Numbered from the stretch's first letter, positions 9,903 through 18,956 are shown. The stretch: DNA of 64,000 nucleotides from Myroides pelagicus (GCF_009711055.1 NZ_WMJY01000018.1:1-64000); one strand, 5' to 3'. The notes: generated by a model not told the origin, from the sequence alone. Made by a program: numbers and translations.

Positions 9903-10355
9903 TTATTCCTTCAAACGTATAGCAAGTATTTCACCTGTCGCACAAACGACACCTTTAGCTGTTAAGGTCATATCTACACTTATCTTTCGTCCCTCTATTG
10001 CTTTTAATTTCCCCCTAATTACTAATTCTTCTCCCTGTGGAGTTAATGCTTTGAAATTAATATTAAGATTAGCTGTTACACATCGGATAGGCAAGTCAAC
10101 TTGATTCAAATCGATCTTTTCTGCAATACATGCAAATGCTGCCGCTGAAGCTGTACCATGACAATCTAATAGCGAAGCTATCAGCCCTCCATACACGCTT
10201 CCAGGGATAGCAGTATACTTCATGTCAGGAGTAAACCTACTGACTGTCTCTTCTCCTTCTACATACGTCTTTAACTGATGTCCCTGAGAATTATTTTTTC
10301 CACAACCATAACAATGTGCTAGATTATCAGGATACAAATCTTGTATTGCTTTCAT
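9903..10355 (-). CDS. PaaI-like hotdog-fold thioesterase
   Basis: 150-residue hotdog protein of the PaaI/4HBT family, which hydrolyses acyl-CoA thioesters in the cytoplasm. The N-terminus has CYGCGKNN, a Cys-rich start common in this subgroup. The core contains PGSVYGGLIASLLDCHGTASA (catalytic-loop/helix region, about residues 50-70) and a terminal strand in VVCATGEILAIRL. Length is typical. It is expressed alone from a TAATTTTG -7 box and shares its terminator with the GH109 gene. The substrate is unknown; there is no phenylacetate pathway nearby. Confidence 0.8.
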   Translation of the reverse strand: MKAIQDLYPDNLAHCYGCGKNNSQGHQLKTYVEGEETVSRFTPDMKYTAIPGSVYGGLIASLLDCHGTASAAAFACIAEKIDLNQVDLPIRCVTANLNINFKALTPQGEELVIRGKLKAIEGRKISVDMTLTAKGVVCATGEILAIRLKE

Positions 10356-10395
10356 ATTTTAAACTTTATTGGCTAATATTTAAATATCGACAATT

Positions 10396-10403
10396 CAAAA
10401 TTA
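10396..10403 (-). promoter_or_regulatory. -7 box of the thioesterase gene
   Basis: Minus-strand TAATTTTG, about 40 bp upstream of the start at 10355. Confidence 0.4.
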
Positions 10404-10441
10404 ATATACAAATAATTCAATAGTAAGATAACTCCCTTTTT

Positions 10442-11284
10442 CTAATCCGTTAACAAAGAATAAGATGACATAATGGCTGCCGCATTCATTTCTGTCAACT
10501 GATTATCTTTTACATACTGAAGAATCGAAGATATAAGTTGCATTGCCTTTTGGATAGCCTCTCCAATATCTTTTCCAATAGATAACTGAGAAGATAATAT
10601 TCCTGTAAATAAATCTCCTGTGCCTACAACCTCTATCGCTACATTAGCTGCATAATAATGTGTCAATTTACCATTACATATCAACACAACCTCCACTTGG
10701 TGATTTACATTCTCACTTAGCTCCGCAGTAGTTAATACAATGGTTTTATTGCACAAAATAGGATGTTTTCCTATCGCCTCTTTCAACTGCTCTTCATTAC
10801 TGATCGTTGTATTTGTAATAAACTCTAATTCAAAATGATTAGGAGTTAATATATCACATAACGGCAGTAACATCTCTATAGAATACATGGCATCTTCTCT
10901 TGGTATATACAAACCTTCTGTTCGTGTATCACCAAAAACAGGATCGTATATAAACTGTAATAAACTCCTTTGCTTCAGTTGACCAATAAAATCTGCTGTT
11001 GCTTCTATTACTTCTTGCCCCTTAATATATCCACTAATTACATATTTGCTCTGCTCCCCTACACCAATTTCTTCAATACCTTTACACAGTTTTCGAAATA
11101 GAGATACATCTACAATTTCTCCATAATAAACAGGTTTATCCGTATGACTAGACAATAGTACTGTAGGAAGCATTACATGATTTAATCCATGAAGTTGAAT
11201 AGCGAAACCAGCAATATTATTACCAACATATCCTGTAGAAACTTGACTTTGTATAGAAATAACGTGAAGATCAGTGTTTTTCAT
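10442..11284 (-). CDS. pdxY: pyridoxal/pyridoxine kinase
   Basis: 280-residue ribokinase-superfamily enzyme that phosphorylates pyridoxal (and related vitamers) with ATP in the B6 salvage pathway. Visible features: the N-terminal SIQSQVSTGYVGNN substrate segment, the LPTVLLSSHT loop, the DPVFGD segment and the C-terminal GTGDLFTG anion hole with its catalytic Asp. Length fits PdxY. The promoter box lies in the upstream copy of a 94-bp direct repeat (see 11295-11388). No terminator is evident downstream. PdxY and PdxK are hard to separate by eye, so the symbol is the more likely of the two. Confidence 0.85.
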   Translation of the reverse strand: MKNTDLHVISIQSQVSTGYVGNNIAGFAIQLHGLNHVMLPTVLLSSHTDKPVYYGEIVDVSLFRKLCKGIEEIGVGEQSKYVISGYIKGQEVIEATADFIGQLKQRSLLQFIYDPVFGDTRTEGLYIPREDAMYSIEMLLPLCDILTPNHFELEFITNTTISNEEQLKEAIGKHPILCNKTIVLTTAELSENVNHQVEVVLICNGKLTHYYAANVAIEVVGTGDLFTGILSSQLSIGKDIGEAIQKAMQLISSILQYVKDNQLTEMNAAAIMSSYSLLTD

Positions 11285-11294
11285 TTTTTTTTAT

Positions 11295-11388
11295 AAATTT
11301 CACTTCTAAAAGTATTACACAAAGCAAAGATAAATAGTTATCTAAAAGTAATCACAGACCAGATTCAAGTAAAAAGAGTAGTCCTAGA
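11295..11388. repeat. direct repeat, copy 1 (contains pdxY promoter)
   Basis: About 88% identical to 11874-11966, including a 34-nt block identical in both. This copy holds the intact -7 box TATCTTTG on the minus strand. Confidence 0.7.
11325..11332 (-). promoter_or_regulatory. -7 box of pdxY
   Basis: Minus-strand TATCTTTG, 41 bp upstream of the pdxY start. The matching position in repeat copy 2 reads TATCTGTG, which breaks the consensus. Confidence 0.5.
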
Positions 11389-11873
11389 TTATTTCCTCAG
11401 GAAATATTAATCCCCCCCCTTCTTACATCAAACAGATATTCGTAATCCTCTTATAAATCAGGTTATCTAATACTTGAGTTAGTATTGTTGTTTTTTTACT
11501 AATCAGGTTATTGCAGCTGATAACCTGCTTTCAGACATTTTTTTTCCATGCTTTCTTGCACTATGCGTGCAGTATTGGTGCACTTTGCTTGCCAAGAACC
11601 TACTTCTGGGCTAGTATTCTGCACGTATACTGCACGCATAGCACAAGCTTGGCAACAAATACTACTATTTTGAAATCTCTATGAACTAAAACAAGGTACT
11701 TGTTTTAAAAAAAATAATATTCCCTTATTCAGTATAATACTAACTTAATAGAAAAAGTAGTAACTTTTCGAAAAGTATAAAGCGTAACATACCGTCTTTT
11801 TTAATGATATCATTTATTTCGCTAGAGAAATATCAACTAATCTTCTATTATTACATTTAACCGACATACACTT
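11389..11873. other. non-coding stretch between direct repeats
   Basis: No credible ORF. It contains a hairpin (11504-11511 with 11520-11527, perfect 8 bp), whose left-arm sequence CAGGTTAT also occurs at 11459-11466, a run of eight C's near 11412, and the dispersed repeat at 11551-11656. Confidence 0.5.
11551..11656. repeat. dispersed 69-bp repeat element, copy A
   Basis: The 69-bp core 11588-11656 aligns without gaps to 62265-62333 at about 80% identity. Core ends are inverted (TTGCCA / TGGCAA), and two tandem CTGCACG motifs lie inside. In this copy an outer 15-bp arm (11561-11575) also pairs perfectly with 11627-11641. Confidence 0.6.
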
Positions 11874-11966
11874 AAATTTCACTAATAAAAGTTTTACACA
11901 AAACACAGATAAGTAGTTATCTAAAAGTAATCACAGACCAGATTCAAACAAAAGAGTAGCCCTAAA
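11874..11966. repeat. direct repeat, copy 2
   Basis: Partner of 11295-11388, with one gap and about ten differences. It lies just beyond the stop of the small membrane protein gene, and its promoter box is degraded. Confidence 0.7.
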
Positions 11967-12006
11967 CACTTCAAGACTACTACTCCATTTATTTAAAAAA
12001 ATCAAT

Positions 12007-12297
12007 CTACTCACTAAAAAACCAGATACAAAAAATCAATACTAATAAGCCAGCATAAGTACTGAGAAAATACAGCATATCTACATCCATGAATTGTTTG
12101 ACAAATAACGATAAAATGAAAACTATTGGATATACTAAAGCTGCATATAAAAAGATTTTTGTACTCATTGCTTTTATCTTCCCTTTGCTCGTCTGATCTT
12201 TAACTTTAGGAGCTCCTAGAGACATAATTGACGGTATAAAGGTCGCTAAACTTCCCACTAATACAAAACTGATAAAGACCCATAAAGCAATACGCAT
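12007..12297 (-). CDS. small membrane protein of unknown function
   Basis: 96 residues with three hydrophobic helices (about 5-25, 46-66 and 72-92) joined by a basic loop, GAPKVKDQTSKGKIKAMSTK. I recognise no family. The first helix is compatible with an uncleaved anchor, and the loop is probably cytoplasmic under the positive-inside rule. It stands alone and is followed 40 bp later by copy 2 of a 94-bp direct repeat. It may be a conserved flavobacterial orphan. The clean start and hydrophobic pattern favour a real gene. Confidence 0.6.
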   Translation of the reverse strand: MRIALWVFISFVLVGSLATFIPSIMSLGAPKVKDQTSKGKIKAMSTKIFLYAALVYPIVFILSLFVKQFMDVDMLYFLSTYAGLLVLIFCIWFFSE

Positions 12298-12568
12298 AAA
12301 CTAATAGAATTTATTGATTATCCTCTGTTACTAATTCCTCTTATCTTATTTACAAACAATAACTGAAAAAAGTTAGATTAAAAATTAAATATACACCTTA
12401 TTATCTACAAAACGTCTATTTTAAATATATTATTAACACAAAGCCTATATATCTCCTTTTAAAAAAGAATAGCAGTCCACCCTATTCTTATCATTAACAA
12501 TCACAAAAACCAACTATTCTTTCAAACTATTTTAACTTTTAAAAATTCACATTTTGAACTATTTAAAA
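12298..12568. other. AT-rich intergenic region
   Basis: Spacer between the small membrane protein and bdhA. Apart from the bdhA -7 box at its right edge, nothing was recognised. Confidence 0.4.
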
Positions 12569-12576
12569 TATCTTTG
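12569..12576 (+). promoter_or_regulatory. -7 box of bdhA
   Basis: TATCTTTG, a TAnnTTTG match 24 bp before the start codon at 12601. Confidence 0.5.
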
Positions 12577-12600
12577 ATATAGAACCTTAAAAATTACACC

Positions 12601-13665
12601 ATGACTACAATGAAAGCAGCTCGTTGGTACGCAGCGAAAGATATAAGAGTAGAAGAAATTAATATTCCTACAACTCAGAAAGGACAAGTAAAAATAGCTG
12701 TCCAATATGCTGGAATCTGTGGATCAGATTTACACGAATATGTACACGGACCTCAATTAATTCCCTTTGACGCCCCATATCCTTTAAATGGACATCAAGG
12801 AGTTACTACTCTAGGACATGAATTTTCAGGAATAATAGAAGAAATTGGCGAAGGAGTTACTCATCTAAAAAAAGGAGATCGTGTAGTAGTAGAACCTATT
12901 TACAAAAACTTTGATAGTCCATTTGTCGCTTCTGGTGAATATAATTTAGGCGAACACTTAGGTTTCATTGGATTAACAGGTGATGGAGGATTTGCGAACT
13001 ATGTGGTTGTGGAAGACTACATGGTACACAAAATTCCAGATACGATGTCATTCGAGCAAGGAGCTCTTGTAGAGCCTGCTGCAGTAGCAGTCTATGCGGT
13101 GATGCAAAGTGGATTAAAAGTAGGTCAAACAGTATTAGTATCAGGAGCAGGACCGATAGGTTTACTTTGTGCTCAGGCAGCCCTAGCAGCAGGAGCATCA
13201 ACAGTAATTGTAACTGATGTCGCTGAAAAAAGATTAGAAAAAGCTAGAGAAATTGGAGCTACACACGTATTCAATGCTATGGAAGATAACTTACCAGAAA
13301 AAATCAAAGCATTAACAAGCGGATTAGGAGTTAATATCTTTTTAGATTGTGCTGGGGTTCAAGCTTCATATAATACAGGAATTGCTTCTATTCGAAACGG
13401 AGGTACCGCAGTATTAGTTGCTCTATTCGGCAAACCAGTACAACACGATGCCCTTGATCAAGTATTAAGAGAAATTACAGTAAAAGGAGTTATCGCTTAC
13501 CGAAATATATTCCCTGAAGTAATCAATCTAATTGACTCTGGACGTATGCAAGTCGAAAAATTAGTTACAAAGAAAATTGCCTTAAACGAAATAGTTGAGC
13601 AAGGTTTTGAAGCCCTAGTAAGCAATCCAGAACAAGTAAAAATTCTTATCGAAATCAATAGATAA
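12601..13665 (+). CDS. bdhA: (R,R)-butanediol dehydrogenase-type medium-chain dehydrogenase
   Basis: 354-residue zinc-dependent MDR enzyme that interconverts acetoin and 2,3-butanediol (or related diols) with NAD(H). Catalytic zinc residues are visible in GICGSDLHEY (C40) and GHEFSG (H73, E74), and the nucleotide loop in SGAGPIGLL. The four cysteines of the structural zinc lobe are absent: after VVVEPIY comes a Cys-free loop ending EYNLGEHLGFIGL. That is also how Bacillus BdhA looks, which supports this assignment over generic alcohol dehydrogenase. It is monocistronic, with a TATCTTTG -7 box and a strong terminator. Substrate stereochemistry is inferred. Confidence 0.85.
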   Translation: MTTMKAARWYAAKDIRVEEINIPTTQKGQVKIAVQYAGICGSDLHEYVHGPQLIPFDAPYPLNGHQGVTTLGHEFSGIIEEIGEGVTHLKKGDRVVVEPIYKNFDSPFVASGEYNLGEHLGFIGLTGDGGFANYVVVEDYMVHKIPDTMSFEQGALVEPAAVAVYAVMQSGLKVGQTVLVSGAGPIGLLCAQAALAAGASTVIVTDVAEKRLEKAREIGATHVFNAMEDNLPEKIKALTSGLGVNIFLDCAGVQASYNTGIASIRNGGTAVLVALFGKPVQHDALDQVLREITVKGVIAYRNIFPEVINLIDSGRMQVEKLVTKKIALNEIVEQGFEALVSNPEQVKILIEINR

Positions 13666-13721
13666 ATCACTAAAAGTAAAGAGTTTTATACTTTTGTGCA
13701 TGCTAAAATATCACATTACGC

Positions 13722-13758
13722 AAAAAAATGACTGTTTTAAAAAAACAGTCATTTTTTT
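13722..13758 (+). terminator. terminator of bdhA
   Basis: 17-bp stem (13722-13738 with 13742-13758) with an AAA loop and a T-run. Confidence 0.85.
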
Positions 13759-13863
13759 ATTGATTCTAAGATAGTTATAAATCATTAATAGAAACAGTGG
13801 CTCTTTCCTAAATACCTTTAACTATTTCCTGTTAAGCGCTTTATAGTCTTCTCTACTGTTAGT

Positions 13864-14637
13864 TTATGATTTCACTTTCTTGGCTAAATCATTTAGCATA
13901 TACTTTATTTCCTTAAACATTGCCTTAGCATCAGGCTCTTGGAGGTCTTCAGGCATAAACTCTTCAGTAGCAATACTACAAGCATATTCCCATATTTCAA
14001 GAATATCATACGCTTTTACTAAATAAGGGTCATAAAATGTATTGTCTGAGTGTAGTTCAAAAGTTTCTTTATCCTTTCGATACAAACGCTTATAAACGAC
14101 GCCCTCATTCGCAGTAATTACAATATAAGTTCTACCATCCTTTACATCTTCTAAACGCTCTAGATATCCCCCTATCACAAAAGAGCCTTCCTGATGTGGA
14201 GGCATAGAATCTCCTTCAATAGGAAATGCTCTATACTTCCCTTCTCTTAAAAAAGGAAGTGATATTTGCTCCAGATTTTGAATAAACTCAGGATCCGCAT
14301 ACCCTGTCAAATACCCTGCGCGAGCTTTATGTGGAATAATTTCTATAAAATTATTACCCGTCGTTGAATCAACCATTATAGGCAATAAAATACGGTTGTC
14401 TTCTAATTTAAGTAGTTCTTGCATAGGAACTTTGCGTAAATCAACTGAAATCATCAAATCAACACTGACGTGAAAAAAACGAGAAATACGCAACAAAACT
14501 TCTAAAGGCGGTTCAGAAGCACCTTCTTCATACTTAGAATAACGAGCACGTGTAATAACCAATTCGTCAGCCACTTTCTGTTGTGACATACTCTTTTGTG
14601 CTCTGAGGTATCGAATATTATCTGATAAAAATGACAT
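13864..14637 (-). CDS. XRE-family repressor with LexA-like S24 autoprotease domain
   Basis: 257-residue CI/LexA-type regulator. An N-terminal XRE helix-turn-helix (about 5-60, SMSQQKVADELVITRARYSKYE) is followed by a S24 protease domain. Its Ser is in EGDSMPP (S144) and Lys in VVYKRLY (K183), with a candidate self-cleavage Ala-Gly at A107-G108 in KARAGYL. Family knowledge: RecA filaments trigger self-cleavage and derepression. It is transcribed divergently from a Y-family polymerase and a DnaE2-type polymerase. A large imperfect palindrome covers both promoters, so it most likely represses itself and the polymerases. Many Bacteroidota lack classical LexA, so this may be the local SOS switch. 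Confidence 0.9.
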   Translation of the reverse strand: MSFLSDNIRYLRAQKSMSQQKVADELVITRARYSKYEEGASEPPLEVLLRISRFFHVSVDLMISVDLRKVPMQELLKLEDNRILLPIMVDSTTGNNFIEIIPHKARAGYLTGYADPEFIQNLEQISLPFLREGKYRAFPIEGDSMPPHQEGSFVIGGYLERLEDVKDGRTYIVITANEGVVYKRLYRKDKETFELHSDNTFYDPYLVKAYDILEIWEYACSIATEEFMPEDLQEPDAKAMFKEIKYMLNDLAKKVKS

Positions 14638-14656
14638 TTGCTACTATTTATAGCAT

Positions 14657-14664
14657 CAAATATA
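14657..14664 (-). promoter_or_regulatory. -7 box of the S24 repressor gene
   Basis: Minus-strand TATATTTG, 19 bp upstream of the start at 14637 and touching the palindrome 14664-14696. Confidence 0.5.
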
Positions 14665-14696
14665 CTAAACTTTGCTAACATACATAGTAATTTAGT
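14664..14696. promoter_or_regulatory. candidate repressor operator (nested inverted repeats)
   Basis: Outer arms ACTAAA (14664-14669) and TTTAGT (14691-14696), inner arms TTGCTA (14672-14677) and TAGTAA (14685-14690, one mismatch), centred near 14680. It overlaps the repressor -7 box and a TAATTTAG near-match (14688-14695) that could be the dinB -7 box, so one occupied site would shut both promoters. Confidence 0.5.
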
Positions 14697-14719
14697 CAAA
14701 TAAATTTATTTGTATTCTC

Positions 14720-15895
14720 ATGGAAAGAGCTATTGCACATTTGGACCTAGATACATTTTTTGTTTCTTGTGAGCGCCTAGTAAATTCTTCTCTAAACGGT
14801 CTTCCCATAATTATCGGTGGTGGAGATAGAGGTGTTGTCTCAAGTTGCTCTTATGAAGCACGATATTTCGGTGTACGATCAGCTATGCCTATACACATGG
14901 CTACGAAGCTATGCCCGCAAGCATTAGTTATTAAAGGCGATATGCAGTTATATTCTAAAATGTCTCACTTAATAACGGATATTATAACTGCAGAAGCTCC
15001 TATCGTCGAAAAAGCAAGTATCGATGAATTCTATTTAGACCTTACTGGAATGGATCGTTTTTTTGGTACTTACAAGTGGACAAGTGAACTAATTAATAAA
15101 GTTAAAAAAGAATCAGGACTCCCTTTGAGTTATGCTTTATCAATCAACAAAACTGTATCAAAAATAGGTACTGGAGAAGCCAAGCCACTTGGGACTCTAT
15201 ACATCCCTACTGCTGATGTACAGTCTTTCCTCAACCCACTATCAATACAAAAAATCCCAATGCTTGGACAAGTTACTTATACCACCTTGTCAAGGATTGG
15301 TATTCGCAACATACAAACACTATCTCAAATGCCAATCCAAATCTTACAACAGATACTGGGAAAGACTGGTGTTGATCTTTGGAAAAAAGCAAATGGAATA
15401 GACCTTACTCCTGTAGAACCCTATAGAGAGCGAAAATCCATATCTACAGAACACACCTTCGAAGAAGATACTATTGACATTTCATTTATTAAATCTCTAT
15501 TACTCGGAATGGTTGAAAAGCTTGCTTTTCAGCTGCGATCCGAACAATGGCTTACCTCTACTGTTACCGTAAAGATACGATATGCAAACTTCGACACAGA
15601 AACTAAACAACAAAGAATCCCCTATAGTGCCGCTGACCATATACTAAATCAAATCATCTATGAGCTATTTGACAAATTATACCAAAGACGGATGCGCATC
15701 CGACTCATAGGTATACAATTTAGCGGATTAGTACATGGAAATTATCAAATAAACCTATTTGAAGACACACAAGAATTAATGACTCTATATCACGTTCTTG
15801 ATCAAATTAAAAAGAAATATGGTATACATACCATAACTAGATGTGCTTCCGCAACTTTAAAACACAAAACAAAAGCATCAAATACAAATAAATAA
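14720..15895 (+). CDS. dinB: Y-family DNA polymerase (DinB/Pol IV-like)
   Basis: 391-residue translesion polymerase. The palm motifs are intact: HLDLDTFF with catalytic D9, and KASIDEFYLDL with D102 and E103. F13/F14 fill the steric-gate position. A finger region SSCSYEARYFGVRSAMP, helix-hairpin-helix motifs (about 180-225) and a little-finger domain follow. Length is close to the family norm, slightly long. Unlike ImuB, which lacks the acidic triad, this polymerase should be active. It is the first gene of a two-gene operon with the DnaE2-like gene and is divergent from the S24 repressor. Expression is therefore expected after DNA damage. Confidence 0.92.
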   Translation: MERAIAHLDLDTFFVSCERLVNSSLNGLPIIIGGGDRGVVSSCSYEARYFGVRSAMPIHMATKLCPQALVIKGDMQLYSKMSHLITDIITAEAPIVEKASIDEFYLDLTGMDRFFGTYKWTSELINKVKKESGLPLSYALSINKTVSKIGTGEAKPLGTLYIPTADVQSFLNPLSIQKIPMLGQVTYTTLSRIGIRNIQTLSQMPIQILQQILGKTGVDLWKKANGIDLTPVEPYRERKSISTEHTFEEDTIDISFIKSLLLGMVEKLAFQLRSEQWLTSTVTVKIRYANFDTETKQQRIPYSAADHILNQIIYELFDKLYQRRMRIRLIGIQFSGLVHGNYQINLFEDTQELMTLYHVLDQIKKKYGIHTITRCASATLKHKTKASNTNK

Positions 15896-15916
15896 TTGTT
15901 CTCATCTCTTATCCTA

Positions 15917-18900
15917 ATGTATCTCAACTGTCATTCCTTTTATAGCTTGCGCTATGGTACACTATCACTAAAACGCTTAGTGGCACTTGCTTCTCAGTAC
16001 AAGGTAAAATCCTTAGCTCTAACAGATATCAATACCCTATATGGTATCTATGATTTTGTCAAGCTATGCAGGCAAGCTAATATCATCCCTGTTATTGGTA
16101 TGGAACTTCGCGAACAAAATGAGCTTCGCTATATTGTATTGGCTAAAAATGAACTAGGGATAACTGAAATAAATGAATTCAGAACAAGTCACAACAAAAG
16201 CGAAGAACCCCTCCCTCTTATAGCTCCTGATTTTCTGAATTGCCTAGTCATTTATCCATTAGCCAATGCTCCTAAGCAATTAAAAGCAAAAGAATTTATT
16301 GGTATTCATCCTACACAAACCAATCTACTATATCAAAGTAAATGGTCTATGCTAACTCAGAAAATGGTAGTATTACAAACCATAAACCATAGTACCCTTC
16401 AAGAATATGAGCTACACAAAATATTACGTGCTATTGACCTAAATACAATTCTGTCAAAACTAAGTCCTAGTGATATGGCTTGTGCAAATGACACCTTTAT
16501 CGCAGAATCTACCTTGTCAGACTATTTTGCTAATTACCCCATTATATTGGAAAATACGCAGCATATACTTGCTGAGTGTAGTTATGCGTTTACCTTTACT
16601 AAGCCAAGAAATAAGCGACACTACACAACAGACAAACGAACTGATATGAAACTGTTGCGAGAATTAGCCTATCAAGGCATGCTATCAATTTATGGAACTG
16701 ACAACACCGAAGTTCTTAAACGCATAGACAAAGAACTAGCAGTCATTGAACAACTTAATTTTTCAGGGTATTTTCTCATCACATGGGATATTATACAATA
16801 CAGCAATTCTCAAGGATTTATGCATATTGGAAGAGGAAGTGGAGCCAATAGCATAGTGGGGTATTGTCTAGGAATAACCAATGTTTGTCCTTTGGAATTA
16901 GATTTATATTTTGAACGTTTCTTAAATGAGAACCGAAAATCACCACCTGACTTTGATATCGATTGGTCATGGAAAGAACGCAACTGTATACTTGACTATA
17001 TTTTCAATAAATACGGTAGTGATTATGTAGCATTTTGTGGAGCAATATCTACCTTTAAATATCGATCAATCATAAGAGAAATTGGTAAAGTATATGGACT
17101 TCCTAAACAAGAACTTGATGAACTAACACGTAAACCTATTGAACAACAAAACAAAGATAATATTACCCATCTTATTCACCAATACGGTCAAGTGTTAGAA
17201 GGTTTTCCTAATCAACGCACTATGCACCCTTGCGGAATACTGATCTCTGAGGAACCAATCACACAAATTACCACACTCGATTATCCACCAAAAGGATATG
17301 GCGTGGCACAATTCGATATGCATACAGCAGAAATGATTGGTTATGATAAATTTGATATTTTAAGCCAAAGGGGAATAGGTCATATCAATGACGCAGTCCA
17401 ACTTATTCATCAAAACAAAGGGATAACGGTTGATATACGTCACATTCCTCTATCTAAAGATGAACCCAATTGCAATCACTTTCTAAAAAATGGAAATACC
17501 ATTGGTTGCTTTTATATAGAAAGTCCTGCCATGCGTGGGTTATTGCGTAAACTGAAATGCAACACTTACAAAACACTAGTTGCTGCTTCATCTATTATAC
17601 GCCCTGGAGTAGCACAAAGTGGGATGATGCAAGAGTATATATTTCGTCATAATAATCCCGACCAATTCAACTACTTTCACCCTGTCTTTCAAGAACAATT
17701 AAGCGAGACTTATGGCATTATGGTCTATCAAGAAGATGTCATCAAGGTTGCTCTACACTATGGTGGTTTACCCGCCGCTGATGGCGATATTTTACGCAGA
17801 GCAATGAGTGGTAAAACTAGATCCAAAACAGTACTAGACAATGTGAAAAATAGTTTCTTTATTCACTGTCAACAAAGAGGACACCCTAAAGCACTTAGTG
17901 AAGAAATCTATAGACAGATCGAATCATTTGCAGGCTACTCTTTCTGTAAAGCTCACTCAGCTTCATACGCTATTGAAAGCTATCAAAGTCTTTACCTTAA
18001 AGTACACTTCCCATTAGAGTTCATTACTGCAGTAATTAATAACCAAGGTGGGTTTTACCAAACTGAAATCTATATACATGAAGCCAAAAGAGCTGGAGCA
18101 ACAGTACTCCCTCCTTGTATAAACAATAGTAATCTTGACTCTACGCTTATGGATCACACCATCTATTTAGGCTTTAAGTTTATGTTAGGCTTATCACAAG
18201 AATTAATAACAACGATTATAACCGAAAGAAATAAACAAGGACAATACACTTCTATCGCTAACTTTATCAATAGAATAACAATTGGTATAGACTCCTTACA
18301 GAAACTAATATTTATAGGAGCTTTTCAATGTCTTGGCAAGCAAAAAAACGAATTACTAATTCAAGCGCAACTACTACTTGTTCATCACAAACCATACAAA
18401 ACTCCTACCCTAATACAAGAACCTATACAAGAATATCAATTTCCTACATTGTCCCGTTCAGCCTATGAAGACGCATTTGATGAAATAGAATTGCTAGGAT
18501 ATTGTATTTCGTGTAGCCCATTTGATTTATTAAAAACAAAATTCAGAGGCGAGGTTTTTGTAAAAGACTTACTTAATCAAAATAAACAAACTGTGCGAAT
18601 GCTCGCCTATCTTATCACAACCAAGCCTGTTTCTACAAGTAGAGGAAGAATGTACTTTGGTACTTGGATTGACACTAATGGCGACTACTTTGACACCGTA
18701 CACTTCCCCGACAGCTTGGCTTCCTATCCTTTTTTAGGAAATGGTTGCTATCTCTTATTAGGCATTGTTACTATCGAATATGAAGTACCTAGCATTCAAA
18801 TATCTAAAATGGCAAAGCTCCCTTATATCAGTGACCCACGCTATTACTACAAAGAACAACATACACCAAGTCAAACTGACATAAACAGCAAAAACAAACT

Positions 18901-18940
18901 AAAAATCCCACAACATCGTCGCAAATTTAATATCCGATAA
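15917..18940 (+). CDS. dnaE2: DnaE2-type error-prone DNA polymerase III alpha subunit
   Basis: C-family replicative-type polymerase of 1007 residues from ATG 15917. An in-frame TTG at 15896 adds seven residues, but the PHP domain naturally begins at MYLNCHSFYSLRYG. The PHP domain is at the N-terminus. The palm has PDFDID (D345 and D347) and the third acidic residue in KFDIL (D480). Then follow a helix-hairpin-helix segment near 800-830 and an OB-fold near 880-960. The protein stops without the tau-binding tail of housekeeping DnaE, as in DnaE2/ImuC. It follows dinB after 21 bp. Family knowledge links such enzymes to induced mutagenesis; no imuA is present here. Confidence 0.9.
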   Translation: MYLNCHSFYSLRYGTLSLKRLVALASQYKVKSLALTDINTLYGIYDFVKLCRQANIIPVIGMELREQNELRYIVLAKNELGITEINEFRTSHNKSEEPLPLIAPDFLNCLVIYPLANAPKQLKAKEFIGIHPTQTNLLYQSKWSMLTQKMVVLQTINHSTLQEYELHKILRAIDLNTILSKLSPSDMACANDTFIAESTLSDYFANYPIILENTQHILAECSYAFTFTKPRNKRHYTTDKRTDMKLLRELAYQGMLSIYGTDNTEVLKRIDKELAVIEQLNFSGYFLITWDIIQYSNSQGFMHIGRGSGANSIVGYCLGITNVCPLELDLYFERFLNENRKSPPDFDIDWSWKERNCILDYIFNKYGSDYVAFCGAISTFKYRSIIREIGKVYGLPKQELDELTRKPIEQQNKDNITHLIHQYGQVLEGFPNQRTMHPCGILISEEPITQITTLDYPPKGYGVAQFDMHTAEMIGYDKFDILSQRGIGHINDAVQLIHQNKGITVDIRHIPLSKDEPNCNHFLKNGNTIGCFYIESPAMRGLLRKLKCNTYKTLVAASSIIRPGVAQSGMMQEYIFRHNNPDQFNYFHPVFQEQLSETYGIMVYQEDVIKVALHYGGLPAADGDILRRAMSGKTRSKTVLDNVKNSFFIHCQQRGHPKALSEEIYRQIESFAGYSFCKAHSASYAIESYQSLYLKVHFPLEFITAVINNQGGFYQTEIYIHEAKRAGATVLPPCINNSNLDSTLMDHTIYLGFKFMLGLSQELITTIITERNKQGQYTSIANFINRITIGIDSLQKLIFIGAFQCLGKQKNELLIQAQLLLVHHKPYKTPTLIQEPIQEYQFPTLSRSAYEDAFDEIELLGYCISCSPFDLLKTKFRGEVFVKDLLNQNKQTVRMLAYLITTKPVSTSRGRMYFGTWIDTNGDYFDTVHFPDSLASYPFLGNGCYLLLGIVTIEYEVPSIQISKMAKLPYISDPRYYYKEQHTPSQTDINSKNKLKIPQHRRKFNIR

Positions 18941-18956
18941 AAACTAAGCCAATAAA

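Noticed and set aside
12601-13665. Loss of structural zinc cysteines in the dehydrogenase as evidence of decay
   Set aside because: Bacillus BdhA lacks the same cysteines, so this is a subfamily trait and not degeneration.
15896-15916. TTG start for the DnaE2 gene
   Set aside because: It adds seven residues before the natural PHP-domain start; the ATG at 15917 fits the family better.
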